DNA of 64,000 nt, taken from assembly GCF_000518765.1 (NCBI RefSeq), contig NZ_JAEF01000007.1, positions 180,305 to 244,304 on the forward strand, written 5' to 3'. The notes under the pieces were generated by a model, which did no database searches, was not told the origin of the DNA, and saw only the letters and a program-made list of their open reading frames with translations. This stretch comes from Ruminococcus flavefaciens ATCC 19208 (GTDB lineage Bacteria; Bacillota; Clostridia; Oscillospirales; Ruminococcaceae). This document shows, one piece after another, positions 62,520 through 64,000 of this stretch (position 1 is the stretch's first letter; every line of letters begins with the position of its first letter). Made by a program: the position numbers and the translations under genes.

Positions 62520-62936
62520 TCAATGACCTTTGTGCTTTTTCCTGCGCTTTTGCTGTTTAAGCTCAAACTGACGATGCTTTTCGGCTTCACGCTGCTCTTT
62601 TGTGATCTGCTTGCGTTCGGTCTTCATTTGCTCCTGCATAAGCTTTAGCGCCTGCTGAGACTTAGTGCCGATACCTGCGGTACTGAGCTGCTTTCGTGCA
62701 TTGCGTTGCCGCCGTTTGGGATTGTCAGCAGTCTGGTTTGTTTTTGCCTTGACAGCAGGACTGAACTTCAACTTGTAGTAATGCCTTAGCACATAATCCC
62801 AGACTTCGCTCTCCTTGGGCTCTGCTCCGAATGAGACCTTAGCCGCTGAGAGTTTACCCTTTTCAGAGCGTTCAAAAACTCCCACCCAGAAAGGCTCATC
62901 GAAAAATACCGTCAGCATACCGTTCGTTTTGTCCAT
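62520..62936 (-). CDS. yjdF: YjdF family protein (DUF2992)
   Basis: A 138-residue protein with CAGGAGGG before the ATG. The N-terminal part (GMLTVFFDEPFWVGVFERSEKGKLSAAKVSFGAEPKESEVWDYVL) and the very basic, Lys/Arg/Gln-rich C-terminus (KRRRQRNARK-like) are the two halves of YjdF. Function unknown; the family is tied to a riboswitch that binds azaaromatic compounds, and a structured leader lies here upstream. Confidence 0.9.
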   Translation of the reverse strand: MDKTNGMLTVFFDEPFWVGVFERSEKGKLSAAKVSFGAEPKESEVWDYVLRHYYKLKFSPAVKAKTNQTADNPKRRQRNARKQLSTAGIGTKSQQALKLMQEQMKTERKQITKEQREAEKHRQFELKQQKRRKKHKGH

Positions 62937-62949
62937 ATCTTTCCCTCCT

Positions 62950-63098
62950 GAAAATAGTTATGGACAAAGAACGGACAACCCGGAGGGGCAGGTTACTTAC
63001 CCTGTATTCACAGGACGGCCGGGCTACCTACCGGCTCTGGCATACCCGAAAGTACACGTTGCGTTTTTATCTTTGTCATCTGATCGCACTGCTGTGCT
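62950..63098 (-). promoter_or_regulatory. Probable yjdF-motif riboswitch in the yjdF leader
   Basis: The minus-strand leader from about 63098 to 62950 is GC-rich and structured: CCTGT-GAAT-ACAGG hairpin, GAGCCGG...CCGGCC pairing and CTCCGGGTTGTCC. Its place directly before yjdF is where the yjdF motif occurs in Bacillota. I have not verified the consensus. Confidence 0.6.
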
Positions 63099-63104
63099 GT
63101 ATAT

Positions 63105-63133
63105 ATCATAACACATCAGCATGTTTTGGTCAA
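63105..63133 (-). promoter_or_regulatory. Promoter of yjdF
   Basis: Minus strand TTGACC (63128-63133), 17-bp spacer, TATGAT (63105-63110). Confidence 0.65.
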
Positions 63134-63349
63134 GACTATGTGTTGACGGAATCTCACCTTTCGGTTATAATAAAATCAAGCTTAAGTCATTAAAAAATGT
63201 TATGTCGACAGATATGCTGTAAACGTTGTAATATCGCATATGTCACGATTCGTGTCATGGGTGTGACCGTACGGTTCTTTACTTTTTTCAGCCCCCGTGT
63301 TACCATGAGATCAGCCGAAAGGAAATCATCTGAAAGGAACACGGAATTA

Positions 63350-64000
63350 TGAAAAAGAATGAAAAGAACACACTTATCACAGGCACGATTATGCTGATAC
63401 TGTTTGCAGTCTGGACTGTACTGATACAGACAGTTGATGTTCAGGCAGTGGGACAGAACGGAACGGACATCGGTTTTGCAGGTCTGAATGTGTGGTTCCA
63501 TAAAACGACAGGCGTTCATATGTGGGTGTATACTGTCACCGACTGGCTTGGACTTGTGCCGATCTTTATCTGTATGATATTCGGAGTTGTCGGTCTTGTC
63601 CAGCTTATAAAGCGGAGAAGTCTTCTTAAAGTTGATAAGGATATTATCCTGCTTGGTATTTACTATATCCTTGTGATATTCGGTTATCTCATATTTGAGA
63701 TGATACCTATAAACTACCGGCCGATACTTTTAGAAGGACGTATGGAGGCTTCTTACCCGTCTTCAACAACGCTCCTTGTTATGAGCGTAATGCCTACGTT
63801 TGCTTTTCAGGTGCATCGCAGGATACGAAACACTAAAGTCAGATATGTGCTTTATGCGTTTACGGCCTTATTCACGGCGTTTATGGTGGTGGGACGCACC
63901 GTTGCGGGAGTACACTGGCTGACGGATATAGCAGGCTCTGTTCTGCTGAGCTCTGGACTGTACTTAATATATCATGGTGCTGTCCACCTCACTGACAAAA
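63350..64000 (+). CDS. PAP2-family membrane phosphatase, cut by the window end
   Basis: The frame from ATG 63350 (AAAGGAA upstream) is open to the window end, 217 codons. Several membrane segments are seen (LITGTIMLILFAVWTVLIQ; LGLVPIFICMIFGVVGLVQL; IILLGIYYILVIFGYLIFEM; YVLYAFTALFTAFMVV). PAP2 motifs: YRPILLEGRMEASYPSSTT (the usual His of PSGH is replaced by Thr) and GRTVAGVHWLTDIAGS with the catalytic His and Asp. It should dephosphorylate lipid phosphates at the outer membrane face, but the altered second motif leaves activity open. Confidence 0.85.

Overview
The window comes from a fibre-degrading clostridial gut bacterium, most likely a Ruminococcus. Three secreted proteins end in type I dockerins with Asp/Asn-rich calcium loops and the LAYYA signature. 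Housekeeping genes are typical of Bacillota (pyrK-pyrD, ruvX/yqgF, trmL, degV), and promoters read as consensus sigma-A sites. Core genes are moderately GC-rich, while several accessory blocks are clearly AT-rich.

Layout. 1-7.7 kb is accessory and partly dead: a secreted nuclease-like protein running off the edge, a twin-DUF4304 protein, a small sigma-like regulator, two overlapping pseudogenes with three lesions, and the remains of a Tn4451-type transposon (relaxase tail, tnpW-like gene, frameshifted large serine recombinase). 7.7-20.8 kb is the chromosomal backbone: sugar-kinase-like phosphotransferase, ArsR regulator with amidohydrolase, an SPFH protein with two small paralogues and a DUF1836 protein, pyrKD, ruvX, a C1 protease, trmL, degV, an XRE regulator and a secreted esterase. 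Short palindromes ending in TGTAGGGG are scattered here, and a strongly folded RNA with its own terminator lies at 10.95-11.2 kb.

20.9-33.5 kb looks like a mobilizable island: a large serine recombinase, a 1031-residue VirB4/HerA-like ATPase, a divergent unknown gene, a resolvase with a candidate res site, a retron, an amidoligase / 59-residue peptide / class II glutamine amidotransferase operon, DUF960, a MobC-like protein and a very short relaxase. The retron is well supported: a YCDD/VTG reverse transcriptase preceded by a 164-nt RNA bounded by a perfect 14-bp inverted repeat (a1/a2), with a consensus promoter ending at its first base. The amidoligase operon has start/stop overlaps, and its middle product ends in Glu.

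34.6-53.2 kb is a defence and surface region. Two BspA-type LRR-dockerin proteins flank a type I restriction system (hsdM, hsdS with two near-identical target domains, an AlbA_2 gene, hsdR). A vestigial hsdR 5' end lies upstream of an AT-rich three-gene cassette (HAD phosphatase, EEP nuclease, unknown) wedged between hsdS and hsdR. A SRAP/YedK gene and two copies of a small HhH-like gene follow.

53.6-64 kb holds a dockerin-bearing metallopeptidase facing a LacI-like/AraC hybrid regulator, a decayed Y-family polymerase piece fused to a small zinc protein, a displaced tRNA 3' half (attachment-site scar), and ordinary genes (GNAT, flavin oxidoreductase, nucleotidyltransferase, yjdF with its probable riboswitch, PAP2 protein cut by the window end). 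The best candidates for new biology are the retron without an obvious effector, the amidoligase-peptide-amidotransferase operon beside it, and the HAD-EEP-unknown cassette inside the restriction locus.
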